A DNA stretch of 64,000 nucleotides from Thinopyrum elongatum (Eukaryota; Streptophyta; Magnoliopsida; Poales; Poaceae): NCBI GenBank assembly GCA_011799875.1, contig CM022298.1, positions 195,012,423 through 195,076,422 of the forward strand, written 5' to 3'. The notes below the pieces were generated by a model. It saw only the letters and a program-made list of their open reading frames with translations, was not told the origin of the DNA and ran no database searches. Positions 22,768-33,806 of the stretch are shown here, piece after piece (position 1 is the stretch's first letter; every line of letters begins with the position of its first letter). The translations under genes and the position numbers were made by a program.

Positions 22768-23609
22768 ATGGCTCCAGTGAGGAGGTTCACCACCGAGGAG
22801 AAGCGCAAGGCTCCCCAAGAAGGACCGGGTTCACCACCGCCCAAGAGAGGGTGCGGCCGCCCTCGCAAGACTTCGACCATGCCAGCAGCATCGTCCCGGG
22901 AATGCGGGTGCCCTCCACTAGTGGTCCGCACCGGCTCTAGCAGCCGTGGGAAGAACCCATCCCGCAGGGGAGGCCGCGGAAGCCGCGGCGGCCACGGCCA
23001 AGGGGGGAGGCGCACGGCGGCCGTCCGGCCACCTTGCCCGCGGGCCCACTCAGATGACATGGCCCGCGAGTTTGTGGTGTGGATGGAGGGCCCGCCCCTC
23101 ACCTCAATCCGGCTTCCGCGCTCCTTCGTGGAGGAGTTGCCGGCCGGAGGACCCGTTAGCCTATGGCTGCAGCCCGACGGCTGCTGCAATAGGTCCTCGT
23201 GGGCGGAGGTCGAGGTCACCTCCGCAGGCTACGTGTTCCTAACCCGCGGGTGGCAGACGTTCGCCCGCTCCCGCGTCTTGCAGGAGAGGTACACCCTCCA
23301 CTTGAAGTACGATGGAGCGACGACGCTCTTCGTCCAGGTTTTCAGGGAAGACGGCAGGCGCCTGGGTGCTGCCTAGAGGGTGACAGCAGCCGCGGCGACC
23401 ACCTCTCCGATAACGACGGCCATCGCGGCGTTGGCGTCCTCGGCAGTGAACGTGCCCTTTGCGATGACCGCGACACCTCTAGCAGCAGCGGCACCTCCTC
23501 CGAGGGGAGCTCGAGCGACGACGACTATGATGAGCCGCCTCGTCGCCATGCCCGGGTCAAGGAGGACGACGAGCTGCCATGCCCCTCTCAAGGAGGAGGA
23601 GGACTTTGA
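22768..23609 (+). pseudogene. B3-domain-like protein gene, antisense cargo of element A
   Basis: ATG at 22768 opens a protein with a Lys/Arg/Pro-rich N-terminus (RKAPQEG, PPKRGCGRPRK, a possible nuclear signal or AT-hook-like piece), a Gly/Arg stretch, and from residue 98 (MAREFVVW) a ~105-residue B3-like domain: RLPRSFVEELP, LWLQPDGC, AEVEVTSAGYVFLTRGW, TLHLKYDGATTLFVQVF. A plant B3 fold binds the DNA major groove. A 1-bp deletion near 23368 (GGG where copy C has GGGG) gives a stop at 23374-23376; the next frame continues with an acidic Ser/Asp tail to 23609. It lies between pol and the missing 3' LTR, on the opposite strand to gag-pol, and is probably a captured gene. Residue 1 is preceded by GAGACC and a TATA box. 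Confidence 0.7.
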
Positions 23610-24819
23610 CTGAGCGTGGGCGGCGCTAGAATCGGGCTTCAGGAGCAGCGACCCTCCGGAGGTTGCTTCTTTTGTTTGTTTTTTTATTTCCTGCATCAAG
23701 AGTCATGGAGAGCCCTACAGGGGCATGTAATGAAATACGGCGCTTGCGCCTTTATATTAGTGTTTCCTGCTCATATTCTAGCATTACCTGGGAATTATAT
23801 TGGCATTAATCGAAAGGATAACTTAGCTTGGTGCGCTCGTGGCCCTTGGCGGGTTCCTGCGTCGTGGGGGTGCGCTTCTCCGTAGTTTTTGATCCTATGC
23901 ATGCCCCTCACTCCGGCAACGATGCTACTAGAGCATCGAGGCAGCCGAAGGAGCTTGTCGGGGAGGCTCCCTCCTCACGGACTGGATGGCTCCGGAGGCT
24001 CGAGGGGCTCGCAACTCGCGAGGTCCCTAGAGGACTTGCGAGGGTTCGAGGCCTCCTGAGACGCCTCCGCCAGGCGTTGGGCCTTGTGGAGAGCACTTGA
24101 CGAAGGATTCCTTAACGATGTGCCGGACCGTGATTGTGTTTTCCCAGGCCACCCTTCCTTGGCGCCCATCCTGCGTCTAGAGCCCCCGAGCGAGGGTCGA
24201 TTGTCATTTTTATGCCGGGTCACGATGCCCGGCAAGGCTAGGAGATGAGCGCTCCTGAGGCCAGGGGCCATAGGCAACATGTGCCTGTTGGCTCGCTCGA
24301 GAGCGTCGCACGAGGACTCAGATGCCAAAGTCTTGGCGAGGTGTGCGCACGGGCGGACCCACGGCTGTTGTGACCGGGGCCATTAACGCCGTTGGGGCTG
24401 GCTCAAGCGTACACACCGTGCCCAGCCCCCACTCGCAGGACGCGCGGGAGGAAGCAACTGGAAGCCGCCACTTCCTTTAAATACGAGATTCAAGAAGGAA
24501 AATGCTGCAAGGAGAAAATCCCAACCCCTTTTCGAATAAAGATGCGAAAACTTTAAAATTCATTTCAAGAAGCGGCAAATTTGGTTGCAAGACAAGACGA
24601 AAAAACAGCCGCATCCGGCGCCTATACTAGTCTTCCCACCAGCGCGGAGTATGGGGCCTCCACTTGGGCATGGGCATAATCGTTGTTCGACCGTGTCGTC
24701 CGCCAGCGCGGAGCATGGAGCTTCCACTTGGGCGTGGGCGGGAGCTCCCGTGAGGCCGTGAGGCGGCGCACCGGGAGACTCCGGGGCGTGTACAGCCCCA
24801 CTCATTATTACGTGAGAGT
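23610..24819. other. Spacer of element A between the B3 gene and pol
   Basis: 3' region of the B3 transcript (TTTTGTTTGTTTTTTTATTTCC near 23671, shared with copy C) and then non-coding sequence up to the end of pol. Near 24637-24740 a unit GCGGAGCATGGGGCTTCCAC with TTGGGCGTGGGC is repeated after about 65 bp; the same repeat is in C. No other gene is seen. Confidence 0.55.
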
Positions 24820-26220
24820 GTCACGGGTAGAACTTGCGGAGATGCTGGATGTTCCACGTGTTCTGGACGGGGACCCCGTCCTCCGTCTCCAGGCGTGCGG
24901 CGCCGGGCCTAGAGACGCGGGCGACCCTGAACGGGCCCTCCCACATGGGTGAGAGCTTGTGGAGGCTCTCCCTAGAGAGGACCCGCCTTAGGACGAGGTC
25001 TCTGACTTCGAGAGTCTGGGGGCGGACATTGCGGCAGTGGTAGCGCCACAGCGCCTGCTGGTACTTCACGGCACAGAGAGAGGCATGGTGGCGGCCCTCC
25101 TCTCCGAGCACAAGATTAGTTCCCCGCGAGACATCCTGACGCGCCTCGTCGAATGCCAAGACCCGCGGGGAATGATGCTTGATTTCTTGCGGGAGGACCG
25201 CCTCAGCCCCATAGACGAGGAAGAACGGGGTCTCGCCAGTGGGCTTAGTCGCAGTGGTGCGGACGAACCACAACAGGGACTGTAGCTCACCGAGCCAACA
25301 CCTGCCGCAGGCCTCAAGCTTCTTCTTGAAGCTCCTCGTCTTGAGGCCCCTCAGGACCTCCACGTTGGCGCGCTCAGCCTGGCCATTGCTCCACGGGTGC
25401 GCCACCGAAGGGTAGCATATCTGCGTTCCAAGGTTAGCACAATATGTCCTGAAGAGATTGCTTGTGAACTGGGAGGCATTGTTGGTAATGATGCGGTTGG
25501 GGACACCGAATCGGCTCACGAGGCCCTTGACGAACTTGACGGCCGAGCCGGTGGGGATGGTGCGCATGGGATCCCCCTCTGCCCACTCGGTGAACTTGTC
25601 GACGATGACGTAGAGGTAGTGGTAGCCGCCGGCCGCCTGAGGGAACGATCCCAGTATGTCCAGCCCCCAGACCGCGAAGGGCCATGAGAGCGGAATGGTC
25701 TGGAGCCCTTACGCGGGCTGATGAATCTGCGTGGCGTGGAACTGGCAGGCCTCACAGGATTGGACCAGCTCAGTGGTGTCGTGGAGCGCCGTAGGCCAGT
25801 AGAACCCGCTGCGGAATACCTTTCCCACGAGGGCGCGCGATGAGGAGTGGTGTCCGCAGTCTCTACTGTGGATGTCGGTCAACAGCTCGCGCCCTGTTCC
25901 TCAGATATGCACCGCAGCGAGACGTCGTTGGGGCGTCTGTGGTATAGCTCGCCGTCCTGCAAGCAATAAGCAGTGGCCTGGTGAGCCACGCGTTCTGTAT
26001 CCTCCTCCGTCTCCGGCAAAGCGCCACGGAGCAAGTATGCCTTGAACTCCTCAGTCCAGCCGCCTTCCCGAGGTTCCAATGCCAGGAGCAGTCGGACTCC
26101 CGAGGTCGGGCCGCAGGCTGGTGCACACGAGAACGGCGCCTGTGGTGGCTCTTCCTGGAGCAGCGTTGGGCCTGTAGCCGGGGGCACAGCCAACGGCTTG
26201 AAGAGCCTCTCCTCGAAGAC
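24820..26220 (-). pseudogene. Integrase of element A (Tat-type), catalytic residue changed
   Basis: Minus strand. The zinc-binding part (SCEACQFHATQIHQPA, then a stop near 25710) is followed by the rve core with WGLDILG and DKFTEWA (first Asp present), IITNNASQFTS where the second catalytic Asp is replaced by Asn, and GQAERANVEVLRGLK with the Glu. The C-terminal part ends VQNTWNIQHLRKFYP at 24824. It would insert the cDNA into the genome. The Asp-to-Asn change alone should abolish strand transfer. Confidence 0.85.
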
Positions 26221-26703
26221 TCAAGGTTTCTGAGGCTCGCGGCGAGACGCCCACTTGGCAATGTCATCTGCTTCCTTGTTCGCGCCGCGCGGGACGTGCT
26301 GCAACTCCAAGCCAAAGAAGCGCTTTTTGATTTTATGTACCTCTTCCAGGTACGCCTCCATGTGCTTGTCCTTTGGTTTGTACTCCTTGTTGGAAAAGTT
26401 GACGAGGAGGTGGGACTCGCCCTTGATAGTGAGGCGCTTGACCCCCAGAGCGGCCGTGGCCCTAAGGCTGGCGATCAAGCCCTCGTATTCAGTGATGTTG
26501 TTGGAGACCTTCTCGCCATGCTGGAAGCAAAGCTGCATGGCATAGTAGAGCTTGTCCTTGGTCGGCAAGATGAGTACGACTCCAGCCCCCGCGCCCTGCC
26601 GCGCGAAGGCACCGTCGAAGTGCATGAACCAGCCATCGGGCGCCTCGTCGCCAGGCGTGAGGGCTGGCCCTCGCCTAGCCCCTGGTCGTGAGCATCCATC
26701 CAC
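26221..26703 (-). pseudogene. Archaeal-type second RNase H of element A
   Basis: A 160-residue open minus-strand frame with MHFDGAFARQGAGAGVV, NNITEYEGLIASL, GESHLLVNFSNKEYKPKD and HVPRGANKEADDIAKWASR. These are the catalytic blocks of the additional RNase H that Tat-lineage Gypsy elements acquired, placed between RT-RNase H and integrase. The usual Asp in the GDSxLLV block is Glu here. The domain frame is open but it sits in a broken polyprotein. Confidence 0.85.
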
Positions 26704-28398
26704 TCCGCCACAAAATTGGCGAGGGCCACCCCTTTGATGGCCCTAGTCATGCTGAACTCCAGCTAGAAAGCTTGCAGCTCGATGTTCCACTCTGCAACCC
26801 TCCCAGCAGCATTGGGGCTGTGCAGCACCTTCTCCAAGGGGTATGCAAAGACAAACTTGATGGGGTGGCCCTGGAAATAATGGCGCAGCTTCCTCGAGGC
26901 GACGAGGAGTGCGAGCAGGAGCTTCTGCTGCATAGGGTAGTGCACGCGCATCCCGTAGCACAGTGCTGACGAAGTACACCGGGTGCGCGACGAGGGGCAG
27001 GGTGGAGACGGTGTCCCGCCTCGCATGGGACGCGAGACGCCCGGGCGCCTCGTTGGTTGGTGAAGTGGCGGGGGCCCCAGGGGCGTCATCTTGAGGTGGC
27101 GAAAGCTGCGAGACCACTAACAAGTCGCTTGGCCTCGCGCCTGCGCTGGCGCACTCCTCTTGGACCGCCACGAGCGCCACGCTGGCTGAATGGGGGGTGG
27201 CCGCCAGGTAGAGCACCAGGGGCTCGCGAGGACAAGGTGCCACCATAACAGGTGGGCTCATGAGGTATCTCTTGAGGTCCTCGAAGGCCGCCTCAGCCTT
27301 CGGGGTCCACTCAAAAGGGCCCTTCCTCTTCATCAGCTTGAAGATAGGGAGGGCGCGGTCGCCGAGTTTAGGGATGTAGCGCCCCAAGGAGGTCACACAA
27401 CCTGCCAGCTTTTGCATCTCCTTGAGGGTCTGAGGCGGGTGCATCTTTTCAATTGCCTTGATCTTCTCGGGGTTAGCCTTGATCCCTCGATGCGATACAA
27501 GGAAGCCAAGCAGCTTGCCGGACGGGACCCCGAAAACGCACTTTTCTGGGTTAAGCCTCAGGTCCACTTTGTGCAGGTTGGCGAACGTCTCCTCCAGGTC
27601 TCCAATTAGGGTCCTTGCTTCTCGTGACTTGACCACGATGTCGTCAACATACGCCTCCGCATTTCTCCCCAGCTGCGGCCCTAGCGCGACGCGCATCAAC
27701 TGCTGGAAGGTTGCACCGGTGTTCCGCGTCCCGAAAGGCATGCAGGTGTAGCACTACACGCCGCATGGGGAAATGAAGGCCGTCTTCTCGACGTCCTCTG
27801 TCGCCATCTTGATTTGATGATAGCCCGACAAAGCATCCAAGAAACAAAATAGATCGCACTCAGCAGTGGAGTCCATGATCTGGTCGATGCACAGGAGCGG
27901 GAAGGGGTCCTGAGGGCAAGCCTTGTTGAGGCTCGTGAAGTCGACGCACATGCGCTCCTTCCCCCCCCCCCCCTTTTTTGGGACAACGACAGGGTTGGCC
28001 AGCCAATCCGGGTGCCGCACCTCCCGAATGACACCGGCTTCCTGCAATTTGCGCACTTCCTGGACGATGAACACTTGTTTCTCTTGTGCTTGACGTCGCA
28101 CCTTCTGCTTCATCGGGCGCGCATTGAGGCATACCGCCAAATGGTGCTCGATCACCTCCCTCGGGAGACCAACCAGGTCGTACGCTTCCAACGCAAACAT
28201 GTCCTTGTTCGCCCAGAGGAAATCGACCAGTGCCTCCTCTTGCTCTAGGGGAAGGCCGGCGCCGATGGTTAAGGTGGGGCCCGAGCCCCCGCTGTCGACA
28301 TGCACCTGCTTCATCTCGACTCGGTCCTGAGAGAACAACTATTTTTTCTTTGCGGGCGCAGCCTCCGGAGCCTCTAGGATGCCCCCGGTGTCGGGGCG
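26704..28398 (-). pseudogene. Reverse transcriptase and first RNase H of element A
   Basis: The minus-strand frame from 28338 carries the protease-RT linker, EHHLAVCLNARPMKQKVRR, RHPDWLANPVVVPKKGG, CVDFTSLNKACPQDPFPL and FLDALSGYHQIKM. After a stop at about 27750 it continues with MPFGTRNTGATFQ, AYVDDIVVKS (catalytic YVDD intact), LGFLVSHRGI, FEWTPKAEAAF and the first RNase H. A run of 13 C at about 27961 falls at the Lys-Lys-Gly-Gly codons. A stop at about 28340 replaces a Gln codon near the B insertion. Confidence 0.85.
28394..28398. repeat. Target-site duplication GGGCG, left copy (element B)
   Basis: GGGCG precedes the B left LTR and recurs after the right LTR at 35787-35791. Across this site the sequence of A matches uninterrupted element C at 42760-42775. 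Confidence 0.95.
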
Positions 28399-29242
28399 TG
28401 TCGGCGTTCTGGGAACCAGGGTACCCAGACTTGCGTGCCTACGGCCCACGGCGTGGCTTCCTCAACGGCCTGGTACGGCCCATCTACAAGACCGCCAAGA
28501 CAAGACCCTCGCGAAGGCCCCCTGGTCTCGCGAGGTAGACGACACCAAGACCTCCGGAGGGAGCGGCCTCCCCAGGCTGCCTCCCAAGGAGCGGAGATTT
28601 CTATGCATGTACCTAGCCTCATGAGGCTGCGATGATGCAAGCCATGACGACCAAGGCCAGGCGGGCGCAGAGGAGGCAGTTTCCTCTTTGGTGCTAAGGA
28701 GGCAAGGACAGGCGTGGGTTCCCGAGGAATCTACCAAAGGTTTCCACTCCGGTGCTACAAGACCAAGACCACCAGCACGGCAGGACGGATGTCATCACTG
28801 AGCCCACCGCTGCGTCATGACCAGAAGCTTTGCAGGCGAAGACCACCTTTCATCAGGATTAGATGTACTACTTGTCCCCTTTCAAATTGGCCATTGTGGG
28901 ATCCCTTCCCGCCTAAGTTTTGATAGAAGAGGACTAAGGCCACTATAAATATAGGTTGGCCACCACCGTAGAAAGGATCGACTCATTCTCACCCCCGAGC
29001 CCTCGCGAGGTTGTTCATCCTCAGCCCTCGAGAGGCCAATCCACCACAAAGCAGGAGTAGGGTATTACACCGCAAGGTGGCCCGAACCTGGGTAAACTGC
29101 CGTGTTCATCTTCTTCCTTGTTCATGCGAGTCCGGCTGGGTTAGGCTGTGGGACAGCAAGTTGGTAGGCTTGAGAGGTTGAGTTCTTCGTAGACGCCCCA
29201 GAGTTCGAACCTTCTTGGGTCTGCGGATCCCTGAATCCGACA
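28399..29242 (+). repeat. Element B 5' LTR
   Basis: 844 bp from TGTCGGCGTTCTGGGAACCA to CTGAATCCGACA. It has a TATA-like CTATAAATATAGG at about 28942-28954. The minus-strand LTRs of A and C are diverged relatives (ACCCAGACTTGC and GGCCACTATAAATATAGG are recognisable in them). Confidence 0.95.
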
Positions 29243-29262
29243 TTAGGCGCGGTAGGTTGGGG
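29243..29262 (+). promoter_or_regulatory. Degenerate primer binding site of element B
   Basis: TTAGGCGCGGTAGGTTGGGG sits right after the 5' LTR, where element C has TTTGGCACGCCAGGTAGGGG and A has a close variant. The TGG start has become TAG and internal bases differ, so priming would be weakened in this copy. Confidence 0.6.
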
Positions 29263-29314
29263 CGTGTCGAAGTCCTTCTTCCATCGTTCGTTTCGCCTCC
29301 GTTCCGTCGCTCCC

Positions 29315-31015
29315 ATGGCCGACGCTCGCCGTGTCCGTGCTGAGCGCCGGGCCACTCGTGTCGCCCAGACGGCATCCGCGGGCAATGGCGCTCCTCGCCG
29401 CTCTGCCTCCCCGGTGGCCAACGCTGCCACTGACCCTGCTGCTCACGAGCAGCAGGACTCGTCGCTGCCGCCTTTCGTGTGGCGTGATGGCAGCACCCCA
29501 CTTTGTCACCTACTCCCGCCACGGCATCGTCCTCTCATGCTCGTCGTGGGCCGGCGAACGCGCAGGCTGCACTGCTCATGGCGCATGAGCTCCTATGCTA
29601 TCGCCCGACAAATGACATCTACGACGACTGGCTCGGCCGCATCGCTGAGCTCGTCAACGCTGCCGGCAAGGCCCCTGCGCCGTGCCCTCGCTGCCTCCCC
29701 TGCCATCCCAGGCAGGCGATGTTGCTCACGGTGCACCTCCTCCTCCTTCTCGGCACGACATGGACCCGGAGCCCAGGCGTGACGCGCCCCCGCGCGACCC
29801 ATGGCGCGGGCCGCCGGCAAGGGATGAAGCAAGCTGCTAGGTGGTGCAGCGGCCGCAGGCCGATGCGCGTGCGCTCCCGGCACCACAACACCACCACCAA
29901 GACCGCGCGCCGCCGGAGGTCGCGGCGCTCGGGCGTCAAGACCAAGCTCCACCCATGCGGCCCACACCTGTGAGCGTGGTAGGCTACCGTGCTTTCACCC
30001 CGGAGCTACGCCGCGTCGTCTGGCCTGGCAAGTTCAAGCCAGACCTGCCTCTGCGCTACGATGGCACCCCCGACCCCACGGAGTTCCTCCAGCTCTATGC
30101 GCTGAGCATCAAAGCGGCAAGCGGTGACGAGAAGGTCATGGCCAACTGGTTCCCCATGGCCCTCAAGGACGGCGCGCGCTCCTGGCTCCTCAACCTCCCG
30201 GAGGGGTCGATTTCCTCCTGGGACGAGCTTCACGAGCGCTTAATCGCCAACTTCCAGGGCACCCGCGACCGCGCTCCCACAGTGGCCGACTTACGGCGCA
30301 TGAAGCAACAACCGGGCGAAACTTTGCACAAATACATCCAGCGTTTCACGAGCATTCGCCTCAAGATCCCAAAGGCGTCAGACGAGGCCATCATCTCGGC
30401 GTTCACTGATGGCGTCCGAGATGTCAAGATGAAGGAGGAGCTCGCCATCCACGAGGACCTGTGTTCGGCCCTGGAGATGTTCAACCTGGTGACCAGGTGC
30501 GCAAGGGCTGAGGAAGGCCGCCTTTCCCTCCTTGAGCTTCCGGAGACCGACCTTGAAGACAAGAAGGCCAAGGAGGCAAAGCGCAAGGGCCCCGCTGTGC
30601 TTGCGGATGAACCTGAGATGAAGCACGGCCGTGACCACTGCGAATCCTCCAGGGTAACCGCCCATTCTGCGTCTTCCACAACATCCACAGCCACAACACC
30701 AACGACTGCCAGGAGCTCAGGGCAATCCGAGACGGGCGCCTTGGCCGCCGCCCCAAGCGCAGCGATCGTGGCTACGGCCATGGAGGAGGCCACTGGGACA
30801 ACCGCGACCCCCGTCAGGACTGGCGTGACCAACCCCGCGAGGACCGCTGGCAAGGCCAGCCTCGTGACGGCCCCTGGCGGGACCAGCCTCGTGAGGACTG
30901 TCCCTAGGGCAACGCCGGCCTCCCTCCGCTGCCGCCGCCGCCAAGGAGAAGTGACGACAACCAGCAAGACGATGGGGCTGGGGGCTTCCAGGAGCCTCCC
31001 GCAATCACCTGCATC
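29315..31015 (+). pseudogene. gag of element B
   Basis: ATG at 29315 starts a basic Ala/Arg-rich N-terminus; frames then shift near 29500-29800. From 29955 a clear Retrotrans_gag domain is readable: FTPELRRVVWPGKFKPDLPL, YDGTPDPTEFLQLY, MANWFPMALKDGARSWLLN, SSWDELHERLIANF, PGETLHKYIQRF, AFTDGVRDVKMKEEL. After a frameshift near 30640 a knuckle-like FCVFHNIHSHNTNDCQELR is found, followed by an Arg/Asp/Gln-rich repeat tail (WRDQPRED). Gag forms the virus-like particle and binds RNA. B keeps the central and C-terminal gag that A and C have lost. Confidence 0.85.
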
Positions 31016-31702
31016 ATGGGTGGTGCTCAGGCTCCCGCCTCCCATCGCATCTTCAAGCAGTTCTCTCGTGAGGTGAACGCGGCCCTTCCCAAGCTCGAGG
31101 CGTCGCGTCCCCTCAGGTGGTCCAAGCATGCCATCACCTTTGACTCCATGGACCGAATCAAGCGCTCAGCCGCTGCTGGCACGCTCCCTATGCTCTACAC
31201 GCCCACCATCAGCAACGTCCTCATCACCAAAACCCTCATCGATGGTAGTGCGGGGCTCAACGTTCTCTCCGTCGAGACATTTGAGACGCTCCAAGTGCCC
31301 TATGACCAGCTCCTGCCCACCAAGCCTTTCTCAAGAGTGACCGATGGCTCCACCGTTCCCCTGGGGCAGGTGCGCCTCCCCATCACCTTTGGCAACCGCA
31401 ACAACTACCACACTGAGCTCATCGACTTCGATGTCGCCCATATCGGCCTCCCGTATAATGCCATCCTCGGGTATCTGGCCCTCGCCACGTTTATGGCGGC
31501 AACCCACCATGGCTACAATGTCCTCAAGATGCCAGGAAGTGGCGACATCATCATGGTCGCCTATGATGAAAAGGATGCGGTATGCTCCCTCGATCGCGCA
31601 TACCAGGCTGCGGCGGTCGAGAACTCTGACGACGAGGGAGCCATCCTGCCTCCTCAGGCCATCCCCAAGAAGAAGAAGCAGCTCCTCCCCAAGAGGCATT
31701 AG
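31016..31702 (+). pseudogene. Aspartic protease region of element B
   Basis: A 228-residue open frame starting CIMGGAQAPASHR...FKQFSREVN (end of gag), with the protease core ITKTLIDGSAGLNVLS (catalytic D-x-G form), the flap region LGQVRLPITFGNRNNY and the conserved IGLPYNAILGY, ending in a Lys-rich KKKKQLLPK linker and TAG at 31700. This retropepsin-like enzyme would cleave the Gag-Pol polyprotein. The open frame suggests it decayed less than neighbouring parts, but it is not proof of activity. Confidence 0.8.
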
Positions 31703-32239
31703 GAGGCTGGGGCACCTGCTGATTGTGCCTCAGGCCCTGCGCCCACTGTTGGGGTGCCTTTCCCACTCGCATAGGAAGGCGCGCCCGGCGCCCCCCTCAG
31801 GGCGGGCTCGGGGGCTCTCATCTGGAGGGCCTCAGACCTGACCAGTGCAACGAGAGAGGTGTTCGGGCACCACGTAGAGGCGTGCTTCAACGCGCGCCTC
31901 CATGAGCAAAGTGCAAGGCGTGAGGTGCCAGGCGCGCAAGAGTTCATCACCAAGGCAATCAAAGAGCTTCAGGAGGCGCGAGCCATGCGTGGCGAGCATC
32001 GCTCCGCACCACCGGGTGTAGCCCCGCCCCCTAACATGGGCGGCGAGTTGCGCATCTGCGTCAACATCCCAGGCCTCAACAGGGCTACTTCGCAGGACCT
32101 CTTCTGGCCGTCCCGCGTCGGCCAGAGCAGGGGCTGCCCCTGCAGCTACGTCTGCATGCCGTTTGGCCTGCTGAATGTGGTCGCCTCGTACCAGCGCTTT
32201 GCGCAGGGTGCCATGGCGGCCCACGAGGCCAGGCGCTAG
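31703..32239 (+). pseudogene. Shrunken reverse-transcriptase remnant of element B
   Basis: A frame near 31859-32239 carries N-terminal RT blocks in order but shortened: HHVEACFNARLHEQSARRE, EFITKAIKELQEA, LRICVNIPGLNRATSQDLF, then directly VCMPFGLLNVVASYQRFAQG. The palm segment between (FLDAFSGYHQI in A and C) and everything after (YVDD, thumb, RNase H, integrase) are gone. Several internal deletions therefore made B non-autonomous. Confidence 0.75.
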
Positions 32240-33776
32240 GTGGTCCTGACGGAGGAGGTGTCGGACCCTCGCGAGCCCCCCGGACCTCCTGAGCCTCCTG
32301 GGCCTCAGGAGCCGGTTGGCTCTTGAGGAGCGATCTCTGTAGCACGCATCTTCAGCTACTCCAACGCTTCTACAACAATGGTGCCAGGTGACTTTTTGGT
32401 TTGCTTAGTTGAGGGCACCCTTCGGGCTGCTTTGCCCTCAAGCTGTCAGGGACCACTTCCCCCAGTCATGTTACTTCAGTTCATGTACCCTGGATTGATT
32501 ATGTTTCGCGAGCTATTCTAGCTTTTGACCTGGCGGCCGGTCGTGCGTTACCTCTGGAGTTGCCTTTATGGGACTACCGGCACGGCGCCTGTGCTCGGGT
32601 CTGTCCCTGCAGCGCTGATAAATCTAAGAGACTGAGCTCTGGCTCGTGGGCCGGCCCCGTGCACGTCACCTCACCAGGTCCTTAGTGCCTACGTCTTCCC
32701 ACAGAACGGCCGCGAGCGGATCAGCAAGCGCGCTTCGCCCCTTATGTTTAATGACTAACTAACCCGCAGGTGCTTTAGGAGGCAAGGCCTCACAGCCACG
32801 GCACGTCAGCTCCGACATTTTGCGGAGGCTAAGTAAAAGTTGCTCCAATTTCCCCGTGTCACCGGGTACAACCCTCACCAAGCGCCCTCGCGGGACGGGC
32901 CGCCCCTCTTTTGTGCGAATCGCATGCACGTTAAAAGGGGGGCTCCTGAGCATCGCGTCTCAGGAGCTCTTATTGGCTCTCGAGCCCTCACCCCCTGGCC
33001 TTGGCCACGACATCGCGACCTGGCATACCAGCGGCAGCTGAGCTCACCCGAGGGCCGGGACCTGAGGACGTAGATCGTTATGATGAGCAAAGGGAGAGGA
33101 ACCGCCAGCCTCGCGGGGGGACGCAGGGGAAAGGGTGTGACCTGTCGACGCCAGCGTTCAATCATTTGCCCTTTGGAATATAATGGGCATCAGCCCCCTC
33201 ACGCGCCTCTAGCGGGGTTTTTCTTCTAATTTGTTGCGAAGCAAGGAACACGCACAGGGTTGAGAGTCCCAAGGAAGTTCGCCTCCGCAGCAAAAGAACC
33301 GCCGCAGACTACGACCTCGCCAAGCTAAGTTATCCTGCGCACACCAGCATGAGTTCGGCCGCTAACATTTCATCCTTTCATCACCCCGCTTGGGCAAGGG
33401 ACCCCCCTTTTTAGTCTTTCGATAGTCGCTTGAGTGCCAAGGGGGGCCTCCTGAGCATTGCGCCTCAGGGGCTCTTACCGGACCTCGGGTCACTCACCTC
33501 CTAGCCTTGCACACGGCATCGCGACCTGGCATACTAGCGACGGCTGAAGCCTACCTAGGGACGGGGTCTCGTCGACGTAGAGCAACACGCTGTCACGAGA
33601 ATAAAAAAGGGGACCAATGCCCAGTCGGGAAACATGAGCGTGGACAAGAGTATGAGCCGGAAGCATTAAAGTAAAGGCACAAGCGCCATGATTCTTACAC
33701 GCCCCCTCAGGGCCCTTCATGATTCTGATATAGGAAACAAAGTAAAAGGAAAGATCAGCAGCAGCCGCTGCTTAGG
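32240..33776. other. Spacer of element B between pol remnant and B3 gene
   Basis: Non-coding. It contains two related ~140 bp blocks, 32938-33080 and 33440-33590, both reading CTCCTGAGCAT..GC..CTCAG followed by CATCGCGACCTGGCATAC. The 3' end of the antisense B3 transcript falls at about 33650-33780. Confidence 0.6.
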
Positions 33777-33806
33777 AGGTGCAGGCCCTGGCGTTGCGCC
33801 CCCTTC

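Noticed and set aside
22768..23609. The B3-like gene as an ordinary host gene into which elements inserted
   Set aside because: Three copies lie at the same place and orientation in three related elements, one of them a complete insertion with target duplications, so it travels with the element.
29841..31076. Element B gag as an intact, active gene
   Set aside because: The N-terminal start at 29315 is in other frames and the knuckle is displaced by a frameshift near 30640.
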